Source of the DNA: Erwinia_E haradaeae_I
Lineage (GTDB): Bacteria > Pseudomonadota > Gammaproteobacteria > Enterobacterales > Enterobacteriaceae
Assembly (NCBI RefSeq): GCF_900698925.1
Contig: NZ_LR217713.1
Span: forward strand, 682,001-746,000
Reading direction: 5' to 3'
DNA length: 64,000 bases
The translations under genes were made by a program, and so were the position numbers. The notes beneath the pieces are model-generated. The model did no database searches. It had not been told where the DNA came from and was given only the letters and a program-made list of their open reading frames with translations. Positions 29,831-39,571 of the stretch are shown here, one piece after another (positions within the stretch are counted from its first letter, which is position 1; each line of letters starts with the position of its first letter).

Positions 29831-32800
29831 TTATAATATCTGAAAGATTGGAATAGGTATTTCTACCCCAATCTCCTGCAAACCTAATAAAATACGTCGA
29901 TGTATATCATGACGTAATAACATTCTATGATTCATTTCAGCCGCATAAATTCGTAATTCAAACAGCTGAACTCCCTTGTGCAAATCTACAAGAAAAGCTT
30001 CTGGACATGGATTTTCTAGTACATATCGACAACCTTTAGCGGCTTGTAATAAAACCTCAGTCACTTCTTCACTGTTAGAATCTAATGAGACTGAAATATT
30101 TAACACCACCCGAGTCACAGAATCTGATAATGACCAATTAATAAATTGCTCAGTTAGAAATGACTTATTTGGCATAATAATTTCTTTATGGTCCCAATCA
30201 GTAATAGTAGTTGCTCGAGTATTAATGCGCGTGATACTACCAGTTAAATCACGTATCGTAACAGTATCACCAATACGAATTGGCTTCTCAAATAACAAAA
30301 TTAAACCAGATATAAAATTAGCAAAAATTTCTTGTAATCCAAAACCTAATCCTACACTTAACCCAGCAACTAACCATTGTAACTTAGACCAATCAATTCC
30401 AATCAATGTAAAACCAGTCAAACTACCAATTAAAACAATCAAATATTTAGTTAAAGTTTTAATTGCATATCCTGTACCAGGATTCAAACTCAGATGCTGT
30501 AATAACGCTAACTCTAATAAAGCGGGCATGTTCCGAACTAACTGTGCTGTAATAATTAATACTAAGCCTGTATTCATTACTGATCCAACAGTAATAGGTT
30601 GTGGTTTCTTTACCCCATGAATTGTAGTGCTTACATCCCAAAGGCGTATATTCTCTAAAAAACTAAAAGCAGAATGAATCTCTGACCATAATAAAATAAC
30701 AGAAACTAGAGCAACTAATGTTAAAAAAGAACGAACTAAACGTAATGACTGAGCGCTAATAGCGTCTAAATCAATACCAGGTTCATCAATCTCTATATTA
30801 TCATAGGCACCCTGCTGCATGCCTAATTCTTCTTCATTACGAGCACGATGCGCAAGAATATCTGCACGACGAGCACGGGCTCGATCAAAAGCAATCCGGC
30901 GCCTTTGGATTAACATCCATCGACGAATAATATAGTACATTACTAAAAGAAGAAACCAAATAGCCAAAGAAGTTTCTAATCTAGCTAGCAAAGCCTTCGA
31001 CGTTTCTAAATAACCAACACAAGAGGCTATGGCTGCAACTATCGGAATAGAAAGCATAATATTCCATAAAATATTGTTCATTACATTTTTTCTATTCCCA
31101 TCTTTATCAAGATATAGTGGAATACCAGCATGTTTAAAACTTACCGTAACTAGGCTTAATGCTCCGCAAATGAGAATAAAACAAAAACGACCTAAAGTAG
31201 GAGAAAATTCACGATCCGATAAATTTTCAAAAGATATCAACATCATCATTAGAGGAACAACTGCACCTATACACAACCTATAAAAACGCATAGCAAGAGC
31301 TACTCGATCTCTTGGCCAACGAAAATGTACAATGAAAAGACCCTTATTGTGGGCAAAAGTATTGCAGATCATAAACCCCCAAAGCAAAGGAACACTAGCA
31401 GTTACACCATATCCAATAGCCACTGCGATAGAATAAGGCCAAGAGTGCTGCAAACCATAGCCTAATACCGCAAAAAAAACAGGAAGCGGTAGAGCAAATA
31501 AAATTGACCAAAATACAGTACGTATTGTTATACTAAACTGATCTTGAGTTACTTTTCCTACCTTTCTAGAAGCGCGATCAAGAAAAGAACAAAAATGAGG
31601 ATGCGAACTAATACTAAAGCCAACTAATAGACTGGATGAAAACAGTAGAATGACTGTATCCCGAGTGGTACACATCGTTATCATTGCTCTACTTAATTGA
31701 CCGAACGTGTCCAATGATAAAAACTTTCTTAAGTCATAGACTAACTCAATCGGATATCTAAGATTTAATGAGCTCACATCAGCGCTCCAGAACAAATAAC
31801 GATGACTCGCATCTTTCACTTGCTTTAAAGCATCTACTAAATGGGTATTACTCACATTTAACTTAGTTAATTCTAGAGCAAGAATATCAGAACCAGATAT
31901 TAAAGAAGTTAAAATCTTATTTTGCATGTTTAGTTGAGTTATAAATATATTCTTGAGTTCTTTAGTTAAAAAAGAATGATCCTTCTCTAGAAGAGACGCT
32001 TGTTTGCCTAAAAGTTCTATATAATATAAACGTTTAGCACGTAATTCAGCCATTTCACTATTAAACTGATGAGTCTTTGGCATTTTAGGCAAGCGAGCGA
32101 CTAGAGATCGAAGTGCTTCACCCAGTGAATTGGACATACTGAGCCACTGAGATTGCTCACTAATTGTAGTCAATGCCTCCCGAACCTGTATAATTTGGTT
32201 AGCAACAATATGCTGCTGCGACAAAACCATTTCCATACGCGCACGCTGCTTCTTTAGCTCTGATAAAAGTTCACGATTCAGCTCAAATTGAGAACTAATA
32301 CCATCAGGTATGTTATAATGATCTTTGGCCAATTGTCTGATAAATACTAAGTCTTGTCGGATAACATTACGACGGTCATAATCTTGTAGAGTGCATAACT
32401 CTACCATTCTTACATTCAAACGGTCTACTTTAGACACACAGGTGTTCACACTCATCGCTTCTAAGTAAGCATGATCATATGATAATACTGGATATAATTG
32501 AAAGGAATTTAGTTGAAAAAGGGATCTCAAAGATTCTGTACTCGTTTCCTCTTCATGCGATTTATCATTAGAAGTAGAGACAACCATCATCTTCAAAAGA
32601 TGATCTATCACATTCAGATTATTAATTATTGCAATGAAATAAGACAATAAATTCAATACATAAACACCTATATTACAAAACTCATATCTCCTAATTTGAG
32701 TTTTCAAAAACTTATCTATATTCTGACCACTACTCTCGAAGACTACCTTCTTACAACTCTTTTCAGTTATGTACGAACCTGATTCGATCAGACGTGCAGG

Positions 32801-33091
32801 AGCCAAGAGCATTGTCGACAAATAATCTCTATTTCTCCAAAAGAAAGAAATATCTATACCCTTACCCTCTTGAGAGTAATTCAAACATCGGTTATATAAG
32901 TGACACTGATCCTCTTTAAGATCTTTAAGATAATATGGATAGTGATTAATTCTTTTTTGACTAATAGAAATATTACTATAGTTTCCTTCTTTGCATACAG
33001 CCCTAATCTGAGCTGCATCTATAGCTACAAAAATATTAAGCAACTGGGTAATACCCGCTAAGAGAAATATAATCAATAAAAGCCGTAACAT
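29831..33091 (-). CDS. mscM: Miniconductance mechanosensitive channel MscM (YjeP)
   Basis: Large MscS-family inner-membrane channel that opens under membrane tension during osmotic downshift. The protein is 1086 aa (E. coli 1107). It has an N-terminal signal-like helix (MLRLLLIIFLLAGITQL), a long periplasmic coiled-coil-rich region (about 30-480) and a series of membrane helices from about 485. The C-terminal MscS core has the glycine/alanine-rich pore helix (GLSVGLGFGLQEIFANFISG) and the beta domain (KPIRIGDTVTIRDLTGSITRI). It begins two bases after the psd stop, as a co-transcribed pair as in E. coli. The frame is intact over 3.3 kb, so it is under selection despite its size. The N-terminal half is the least conserved part. 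Confidence 0.93.
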   Translation of the reverse strand: MLRLLLIIFLLAGITQLLNIFVAIDAAQIRAVCKEGNYSNISISQKRINHYPYYLKDLKEDQCHLYNRCLNYSQEGKGIDISFFWRNRDYLSTMLLAPARLIESGSYITEKSCKKVVFESSGQNIDKFLKTQIRRYEFCNIGVYVLNLLSYFIAIINNLNVIDHLLKMMVVSTSNDKSHEEETSTESLRSLFQLNSFQLYPVLSYDHAYLEAMSVNTCVSKVDRLNVRMVELCTLQDYDRRNVIRQDLVFIRQLAKDHYNIPDGISSQFELNRELLSELKKQRARMEMVLSQQHIVANQIIQVREALTTISEQSQWLSMSNSLGEALRSLVARLPKMPKTHQFNSEMAELRAKRLYYIELLGKQASLLEKDHSFLTKELKNIFITQLNMQNKILTSLISGSDILALELTKLNVSNTHLVDALKQVKDASHRYLFWSADVSSLNLRYPIELVYDLRKFLSLDTFGQLSRAMITMCTTRDTVILLFSSSLLVGFSISSHPHFCSFLDRASRKVGKVTQDQFSITIRTVFWSILFALPLPVFFAVLGYGLQHSWPYSIAVAIGYGVTASVPLLWGFMICNTFAHNKGLFIVHFRWPRDRVALAMRFYRLCIGAVVPLMMMLISFENLSDREFSPTLGRFCFILICGALSLVTVSFKHAGIPLYLDKDGNRKNVMNNILWNIMLSIPIVAAIASCVGYLETSKALLARLETSLAIWFLLLVMYYIIRRWMLIQRRRIAFDRARARRADILAHRARNEEELGMQQGAYDNIEIDEPGIDLDAISAQSLRLVRSFLTLVALVSVILLWSEIHSAFSFLENIRLWDVSTTIHGVKKPQPITVGSVMNTGLVLIITAQLVRNMPALLELALLQHLSLNPGTGYAIKTLTKYLIVLIGSLTGFTLIGIDWSKLQWLVAGLSVGLGFGLQEIFANFISGLILLFEKPIRIGDTVTIRDLTGSITRINTRATTITDWDHKEIIMPNKSFLTEQFINWSLSDSVTRVVLNISVSLDSNSEEVTEVLLQAAKGCRYVLENPCPEAFLVDLHKGVQLFELRIYAAEMNHRMLLRHDIHRRILLGLQEIGVEIPIPIFQIL

Positions 33092-33093
33092 AT

Positions 33094-34005
33094 CTATCTC
33101 ATTATAGGCTTATAACAATCTTCTTCCTGATTATCTTCTGTTATCACCTGAGCCATTGGTTGACCAAAACGCACTTGACTTCCTGGTATTAAATTTGCGA
33201 CTATCTTTACTTTTCTAGGTGGAAATAAATTAATAACAGTAGATCCAAATTTAAAACAACCCATCTCCTCCCCCTTAAGTAATACTATTTGATCCGATGT
33301 CTGATGAGTATTAGGCCAATTCCAATATTTTATAATACCTTCACGTGGTGGCGTAATGGTTCCCAGCCAACTAGTCTGAATGCTTCCGACAATAGAAGAA
33401 CCAACTAAGATCTGCACCATTTCTCCAAAATTAGTATCAAAACAACAAATAACTCTTTCGTTACGCGCAAATAAATTAGGTATTTTTTTTACCATTAAAC
33501 TATTAAGCGAATAAAGCTCACCAGGTACATAAATCATCGTACGCAAACTCCCTGAGCATGGCATATGGACACGGTGATAATCCCCTGGCGCTAAATAAGT
33601 AGTAATAAACTCCCCGTTCTGAAATAAAGATGTCATAGAAGAATTGCCTGCTAGCAAAGCTAAGAGCGAATAAGTTTGACCTTTAGCTTGAAATAATTTA
33701 TCACCTTGAATAGAACCTAACTGGCTAATTCGACCATTAACTGGAAAACTTAATAACCGAGGATCGGTGTCAGTTAGATATAAATCATCACGTAATTGAC
33801 GTATAAAAAAATCATTAAAGGTCAGGTAGATAGATGTGTCAGGGTATTTGGCCTCCCCCATATCTATCTTATAGTACCAGATAAAAGCGTCAATTACAGC
33901 TTTAGTCAACCATCCACCCTGTTTGTTGGCTCCCCATCCTAATAATTCAGTCATAACTTTTTTAGGAAAGAAACGATATAAAATCAATTTTAAACGATCT
34001 AACAA
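33094..34005 (-). CDS. psd: Phosphatidylserine decarboxylase, with triad substitution
   Basis: Makes phosphatidylethanolamine from phosphatidylserine in the inner membrane. The proenzyme cuts itself at a Gly-Ser bond to create its pyruvoyl group. The protein is 303 aa (E. coli 322; the poorly conserved C-terminal tail is missing). The start is TTG, as in E. coli, with AGGAGG seven bases upstream. The cleavage motif LGST is FGST here (253-256). His147 (DYHRVHMP) is kept. The conserved DG of MPADGVISQLG reads FPVNGRISQLG, so the triad Asp90 is Asn90, and an Arg just before DYHRVH is Gly. The raw codon is AAT. It pairs with pssA further along the window. Either processing still works with Asn or the enzyme is failing. 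Confidence 0.94.
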   Translation of the reverse strand: MLDRLKLILYRFFPKKVMTELLGWGANKQGGWLTKAVIDAFIWYYKIDMGEAKYPDTSIYLTFNDFFIRQLRDDLYLTDTDPRLLSFPVNGRISQLGSIQGDKLFQAKGQTYSLLALLAGNSSMTSLFQNGEFITTYLAPGDYHRVHMPCSGSLRTMIYVPGELYSLNSLMVKKIPNLFARNERVICCFDTNFGEMVQILVGSSIVGSIQTSWLGTITPPREGIIKYWNWPNTHQTSDQIVLLKGEEMGCFKFGSTVINLFPPRKVKIVANLIPGSQVRFGQPMAQVITEDNQEEDCYKPIMR

Positions 34006-34735
34006 ATTTCCTCCTACATACAGTAAACGATGTAATCTTCATAAAACATTATCACAATCTATATTATGTAGAACCATGATAAGATCAAATAATCTTTCTG
34101 TCTTTCTAATTATTTTTGTATTTTTTTTCAAAATAAATCAAATAGTTTGCAAATAAAATTTAGATAAACTATCCAATAAATCATATCTACTGATATTCAA
34201 TACCAATATGTTGGTATATAAAAAAACACTCACTGTTTATTGGAGCCCTCGTATACAATAAAACTATTTATCTTTAATTAGTCTTTTATAAAAAATAAAG
34301 CACTATTATAACTATAACTAACTTATCAATTTGATCCTAATTTATCATAAAAATTTAATGTTTAATTATCTAGTATTTAGCTCAAAGTATCTTTGTATAT
34401 ACATCAATCTAACGATATTCATCATACCAACCAAAGATGTAACTGTACACTTACGTCTATACCATAAATTAAAATGATTAAAACATGTTATACCTTAATT
34501 CTCAAAAAAAAACCTAGGACGCTTTAATCATTTTATAAAATAACTGTCTTACACACCTTGAAAGTAAAAAAATTAAATTCCTGTATAAAAGGAAAGGGTT
34601 CTTGATTCTTTACTCGAAGAATCTTATCTTATTAGTCAATCCTTAAGCTATATAAAATATATATGATCTTGATAATACTAAAAAATTAATATTTATACAC
34701 TATCACATCTTAACACCTTCAGTTAAAGGAAAACT
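34006..34735. other. Spacer psd-cysK (divergent)
   Basis: 730 bases with the possible rsgA relic near psd and otherwise AT-rich DNA. The cysK leader contains a small hairpin GATTCTT/AAGAATC (34604-34623). A 77-codon plus-strand frame at 33923-34156 runs antisense into psd and is not a gene. Confidence 0.45.
34081..34107 (-). pseudogene. rsgA: Possible 3' relic of rsgA
   Basis: E. coli has rsgA just upstream of psd on the same strand. About 75-100 bases before psd the minus strand reads RKTERLFDL, which lines up with the RsgA C-terminus VKTRKNFSD (Lys, Thr, Phe identical; Arg/Lys similar). The distance to psd is as expected. Short match. Confidence 0.33.
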
Positions 34736-35719
34736 ATGAGCAATATTTATAAAGATAATTCTTTTACTATCGGACGAACACCTCTTATACAATTAAACAG
34801 AATTGGAAATGGACGAATTTTAGTGAAAGTTGAGTCTAGAAATCCTAGTTTTAGCGTTAAATGTCGTATTGGCGCTAATATGATTTGGGATGCAGAGAAG
34901 AGAGGAATACTTACAAAGGGGATGCATTTAATTGAACCAACTAGCGGTAATACCGGTATTGCTCTAGCCTATGTAGCGGCAGCGCGCGGATATGGCCTAA
35001 CGTTGACAATGCCAGATTCAATGAGTATTGAGCGTCGTAAGCTCTTAAGGGCATTAGGGGCTAATGTAATACTAACTGAGGGAATCCAGGGAATGAAGGG
35101 AGCCATTAGTAAAGCTGAGGAGATTATCACCAATAATCCAAATAAATTCCTTCTTTTACAACAGTTTAATAATCCAGCAAATCCAGAAATTCACGAAAAA
35201 ACAACTGGTCCAGAAATTTGGCAAGATACGAATGGAAACATAGATGTATTTATTTCAGGCGTAGGCACTGGTGGTACTTTCACGGGAGTCAGTCGTTACC
35301 TCAAACTTACGAAAAGCATGAAACACCTCACTGCAGTCGCAGTAGAACCAACTGATTCTTCCGTTATTTCTCAAGTCCTAGTAGGAAAAAAAATACAACC
35401 CGGTCCACATAAAATCCAAGGTATTGGTGCTGGATTTATTCCCATGAATCTTGATATAAATCTTATAGACCGCGTTATATCTGTTACAAATGATGAAGCG
35501 ATTTCTGGAGCACGAAGTTTAATGCTTCAAGAAGGTATTTTATCCGGTATTTCTTCTGGAGCCGCTATTGTTGCAGCATTAAAATTACAAGAAGAGAATA
35601 ATTTTAAAGAAAAAAATATCGTGGTTATCTTACCTTCTTCTGGAGAACGCTATCTATCAACTTCTCTATTTGAAAACTACGCTGATGATAGCTGTTATAA
35701 AACAGATCCACAGCTTTAA
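34736..35719 (+). CDS. cysK: Cysteine synthase A
   Basis: PLP enzyme that joins O-acetylserine and sulfide to make cysteine. The protein is 327 aa (E. coli 323). The PLP lysine is Lys42 in SFSVKCRIGANMIWDAEKR. The asparagine loop EPTSGNTGIALAYVAAARGY and phosphate-binding loop GVGTGGTFTG are present. It is CysK and not CysM by these blocks and by length. ATG has AAAGGAAAACT upstream. In E. coli ptsHI-crr follows cysK; here the two have been separated by rearrangement. cysE and sulfate reduction genes are not in this window. Cysteine made here could feed GshA. Confidence 0.98.
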   Translation: MSNIYKDNSFTIGRTPLIQLNRIGNGRILVKVESRNPSFSVKCRIGANMIWDAEKRGILTKGMHLIEPTSGNTGIALAYVAAARGYGLTLTMPDSMSIERRKLLRALGANVILTEGIQGMKGAISKAEEIITNNPNKFLLLQQFNNPANPEIHEKTTGPEIWQDTNGNIDVFISGVGTGGTFTGVSRYLKLTKSMKHLTAVAVEPTDSSVISQVLVGKKIQPGPHKIQGIGAGFIPMNLDINLIDRVISVTNDEAISGARSLMLQEGILSGISSGAAIVAALKLQEENNFKEKNIVVILPSSGERYLSTSLFENYADDSCYKTDPQL

Positions 35720-36270
35720 TTTTAAATCATTCTGAATTAATTAAATTATGCTCTCTCATGTACAGATAAATATTTTCAATAATATACGATTCAAAATCTT
35801 ATAAATTTAATAGACATCTGTCTAATGAAGTGAAAATGATATCTAAAACTCTAAATGTTCTATTATCAATATAGGTCTATCTTTTTTTATAATTATCAAT
35901 GTATTAATATAACTTATATTTTTTTATTAACCAAAACGTCCTTAAGAAGACAATACATACTTACAGCAATCTTGCTTAAAGTACTTATCTTTTTTATCTG
36001 ATTCATACACTAAAATAGATAGCTTGATGTATAAGCTATCTATTTTAATATAAAAGTAAATATAAAATACTTATTGATAGAATAATATAAAAAATCATTG
36101 CTTTAAATCAATAAAATTTAGACAAATAACTTTTAAATAAATCAATCTATAATGGAGACATAAGGAATGTTATTAACTTTTTTTAAATCATAAAAATCTA
36201 TTTTGTTTATTCACTTATATTTATTTAAAAAAATAATATTTATATCAATAATGACCAATCTTATTAGAAG
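35720..36270. other. Spacer cysK-thrT: tufB slot is empty
   Basis: 551 bases between convergent cysK and the tRNA cluster. E. coli has tufB directly after thrT. No EF-Tu peptide is recognisable on the minus strand. It holds one strong hairpin. Confidence 0.5.
36011..36047. terminator. 15-bp hairpin between cysK and the tRNA cluster
   Basis: TAAAATAGATAGCTT (36011-36025), loop GATGTAT, AAGCTATCTATTTTA (36033-36047), a perfect stem. It could stop transcripts from either side. Its distance from cysK (about 290 bases) and from thrT (about 225) suggests it may be what is left of a tufB terminator. Confidence 0.45.
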
Positions 36271-36346
36271 TGGTGCTGATACCCAGATTTGAACTGGGGG
36301 CCTCACCCTTACCAAGGGTGTGCTCTACCTACTGAGCTATATCAGC
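36271..36346 (-). tRNA. thrT: tRNA-Thr (GGT)
   Basis: 76 bases with the CCA end encoded. Cloverleaf: acceptor GCTGATA/TATCAGC, anticodon loop TTGGTAA with GGT at 34-36, T-arm CCCAG TTCAAAT CTGGG. Nearly identical to E. coli thrT. Last of four tRNAs in the order thrU-tyrU-glyT-thrT. Confidence 0.97.
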
Positions 36347-36351
36347 AAGAT

Positions 36352-36426
36352 TGGAGCGAATGACGGGAATCGAACCCGTATCATCAGCTTGGAAGGCTGA
36401 GGTAATAACCATTATACGACATCCGC
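36352..36426 (-). tRNA. glyT: tRNA-Gly (TCC)
   Basis: 75 bases including encoded CCA. Anticodon loop CTTCCAA, stem TCAGC/GCTGA, acceptor GCGGATG/CATTCGC with one G-U pair. Five bases from thrT. With glyW absent from its usual place, this may be the only glycine tRNA, reading all GGN codons; that needs the rest of the genome. Confidence 0.96.
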
Positions 36427-36629
36427 ATTTTTTTCTTCTGACTTGGCTATGAATTTATATTTTTAACCATGATATAATGCAGATTATCATTACTATTTAT
36501 TTTTTCTTAATTGTGTTTTACAAACCATTGACATTAGTCGATAAAATCTTCTTTATTTATAAACCTTATTATCATCAACCTTAACCTTATAATTCTTAAT
36601 TCTAATTAACAAATATCATATAACTAACA

Positions 36630-36714
36630 TGGTGGTGGGAGAAGGATTCGAACCTTCGAAGTCAATGACGACAGATTTACAGTCTGCTCCCTTTGGCCGC
36701 TCGGGAATCCCACC
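36630..36714 (-). tRNA. tyrU: tRNA-Tyr (GTA)
   Basis: 85 bases with a long variable arm and encoded CCA. Acceptor GGTGGGA/TCCCACC; anticodon GTA in ACTGTAAAT. The gap to glyT (about 200 bases) is larger than in E. coli. Confidence 0.96.
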
Positions 36715-36725
36715 TAAATATTGAA

Positions 36726-36801
<76 letters not shown>

Positions 36802-37006
36802 TATTAACTAATCTCTAGTTTAGAAAAACCTGAGCCTAGATGCAACAAAAATTATAATATTTGTTATATTATTATAGAACTTCATAAAAAATACAGAAAT
36901 AATCACGTCATCTGAATCCAGATCAATCTATTGAACCTCTTATAAATTGAACTAATCTTTTTTAAAATTAATTAATGACATAGAAATAAATAAATTGATA
37001 AAAATA

Positions 37007-38176
37007 TTAAATACCTAACATGTAAGATAAAGTCTTACGCTTTAACCATATTGAATGTTCAGCAATCAATAATCCTATATTACGTAAAACTTTTATCGGT
37101 ACACTTTTCTTATTAAAAGAATAGTACAATAGATCCATCCCATTTTGCATCATTCGATTATCTTTTTCTCGTTGATATTGATAACCTTGTAACACATCTC
37201 TATGAAACCATGTAGTCATATTCTCTTTTGCCTCACTTAATACTGAAATTAATACCATAACATCGCGATAACCAAGGTTTACCCCTTGTCCAGCCAATGG
37301 ATGTATAGTATGCGCAGAATCTCCAGCTAAAGCTAGACCCGGTAAAATATATGATGTCACATGACTTCTTGATAAAGAAAATGACGCAGCCATAACAGGA
37401 GTAACTCTTCCGAGTCGGATAGGAAAGGTGTTGTGAATCTCTTGTTTTAATGCAAGCATGCTCATCGACTTAAGTTTTTGAATCCAATCCGGTCTATCAT
37501 ACCAAACTAATGATGCCCAACAACCAAATAATGGCAAAAAAGCTCGAGGTCCACGTGGTGTAAACTGTTGCCAAGCAGTATCTCCTGCCTCACCCTCACA
37601 ATGTACACTAATTAACATGCAGGATTGCTGATAAAACGAACCTATTTTTCTGATACCTGCCAATTTACACACTTGTGAATCTGCTCCATCTGCACCTATG
37701 ATTAATTTTGCCTCTACTCTATCACCGTTATCTAAAAACAAGTCCCAATGATTATTAACTCGATTCATTCTTTGCAAAAAAGAAGGACATAAAAGATATA
37801 TATTCTCTTTACATAGATTTTTCCATAATGCATATTGCAATACATGGTTTTCAACCATATAGCCTAGCTCAGGCAATCCTACCAATTCTGAATCAAATTT
37901 TAATTTTGTATTTTGACATTCCCAAACTTCCTGCCGTCGATAAGGTGCACATCTCATCCTTAAAACATCTGGCCAAACTCCTAACTGTCTCAGGAAGCTA
38001 ATTGAAGAAGAATTAATTGCTGAAATACGCAAATTAGGGTCAGCGTTGGGGTCAAATAGAAGAGGAATCTTCTTTTCAAGCAACGCCACCTGAAAACCAT
38101 TTTTCGCCAGCCCACAGGCCAGAGCCGCGCCAATCATTCCTCCACCAACTATTGCAACTTCAACTATGTATTTGAT
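37007..38176 (-). CDS. ubiF: Demethoxyubiquinol hydroxylase UbiF, apparent AUC start
   Basis: FAD monooxygenase that adds the C6 hydroxyl in aerobic ubiquinone synthesis. It matches E. coli UbiF rather than UbiH or VisC: RISAINSSSISFLRQLGVW, YMVENHVLQYALW, QSCMLISVHCEGEAGDTAWQQFTP, and the FAD block GDSAHTIHPLAGQGVNLGYRD. The first ATG (38137) falls inside the GxGxxG motif and would delete the FAD fold's first strand. Upstream, in frame, are KYIVEVAIVGGG, then an AGGAG ribosome site, then a stop at 38192-38194. No ATG, GTG or TTG lies between. I place the start at ATC (38174-38176), ten bases after AGGAG, giving 389 aa (E. coli 391). Confidence 0.88.
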   Translation of the reverse strand: MKYIVEVAIVGGGMIGAALACGLAKNGFQVALLEKKIPLLFDPNADPNLRISAINSSSISFLRQLGVWPDVLRMRCAPYRRQEVWECQNTKLKFDSELVGLPELGYMVENHVLQYALWKNLCKENIYLLCPSFLQRMNRVNNHWDLFLDNGDRVEAKLIIGADGADSQVCKLAGIRKIGSFYQQSCMLISVHCEGEAGDTAWQQFTPRGPRAFLPLFGCWASLVWYDRPDWIQKLKSMSMLALKQEIHNTFPIRLGRVTPVMAASFSLSRSHVTSYILPGLALAGDSAHTIHPLAGQGVNLGYRDVMVLISVLSEAKENMTTWFHRDVLQGYQYQREKDNRMMQNGMDLLYYSFNKKSVPIKVLRNIGLLIAEHSIWLKRKTLSYMLGI

Positions 38177-39571
38177 GTTTCTTATTCTCCTTTACCGAAA
38201 GTTGTAAATCAAAATGAATGCATGCTTAATTTACTCAATAATAGAAACACTGTATTAAAGATATTAATGATAATCATTTCAACCTCCTTGTTCTTATTCT
38301 TTTTTCTAAAATTTTTTCAAAATAACTATCTCTTTAGCTGAAAAATTCCAGAACACAATCGACTATCACTTAATAATTAATATATAAGGATATTATAATT
38401 AATCACATATTCATCCATCTAGCATCATTTATAGATTCTACAATGTAGATTTATATCTATTTTAATTTTATTCAATTACACTACTTTGTTATTAAATTGT
38501 TTTTTTAATTATAAAAAACTAACTCTATCAATTATAACAACCACCTTCTATTCCTAATTACGCTAAATATTCTTACTCCTATCTTTATAATATGTAATAT
38601 TTTTAATCTCTACCTAATGAACAATTCTACAATCACAGCAGAATGAAATATGTATCAGATAAATAGAAATCATTCTATCTTGTTTTATCTAAAAATTTAA
38701 ACAAAATACTACTAACATAATCATGCCTTATAGATTATAAACTAAAGCTCCATCGCAGTTATTATAAAACCATTAATATAACCAAATAATAGATTCGAAA
38801 TAATATTAGCTACTTCATTTTTTTATAAACTATCTAAACCATACAATCTAGATCAGAACCCACTATACTTTCTTAACTAAAAAACCTATATTATTAATAC
38901 TAAACTTAATTATATAAAAGATAAAAGATAAAAAATCTATCTCTCTCCTACGGATTACAAACACATATCAAATCCACTACTAAAAATTACAACAGATGAT
39001 GAATCTGTAAATTAATGATTAAAAAACTAAATGGATCTAGACTTAAATATTTAGTAAATATAATATGATAGAAATTCTACATTATCTTTCTGTAATAAAC
39101 AATTTTCTTATTATTATAATTAATACTAATTATAATTAATACTAAAATAGCATACTAGTATATACCTAATATACTGCAATTATAAATAAAAAATACTTAA
39201 TTACTCTAATCAGATAAGGTTTTTATCCTTAATCTAAAAAATGAATATATACAAATAAGTTTATAAACAATCAGTCACATCTAAAAAATAAAGTTCAAAT
39301 AATCATGCTATGGTTAATCATCACAAATCATCTTTTAATTAATAACAATTAAAGTTGAAATGACTATAAATACAACTATATAACAATATAATCCTGTATT
39401 ATCATAGTTTTAGAATATGATATTATGGTAAGAAACCTAAACACCCCTAGTGTAAATATGCATCATGACATTTAAAATAGAAAGCAACCTAAAAATTATA
39501 TCAATGCCAGTATAGATATTATATTGCATAAACAACTAACTCAACATTATTTAAGGAGATAAAGAGATAGC
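38177..39571. other. 1.4-kb spacer ubiF-tmk (divergent)
   Basis: No gene. E. coli has pabC and mltG before tmk; no peptide of either is seen. It contains a perfect 16-bp tandem duplication at 39113-39144. Confidence 0.5.

Noticed and set aside
29976..30620. 214-codon plus-strand open frame inside mscM
   Set aside because: Antisense to the conserved MscS core of mscM; its composition is that of a reversed membrane-protein frame.
36180..36215. GTG-led stretch (VNKQNRF) after thrT as a tufB start
   Set aside because: Spacing and residues do not fit EF-Tu well enough; nothing follows.
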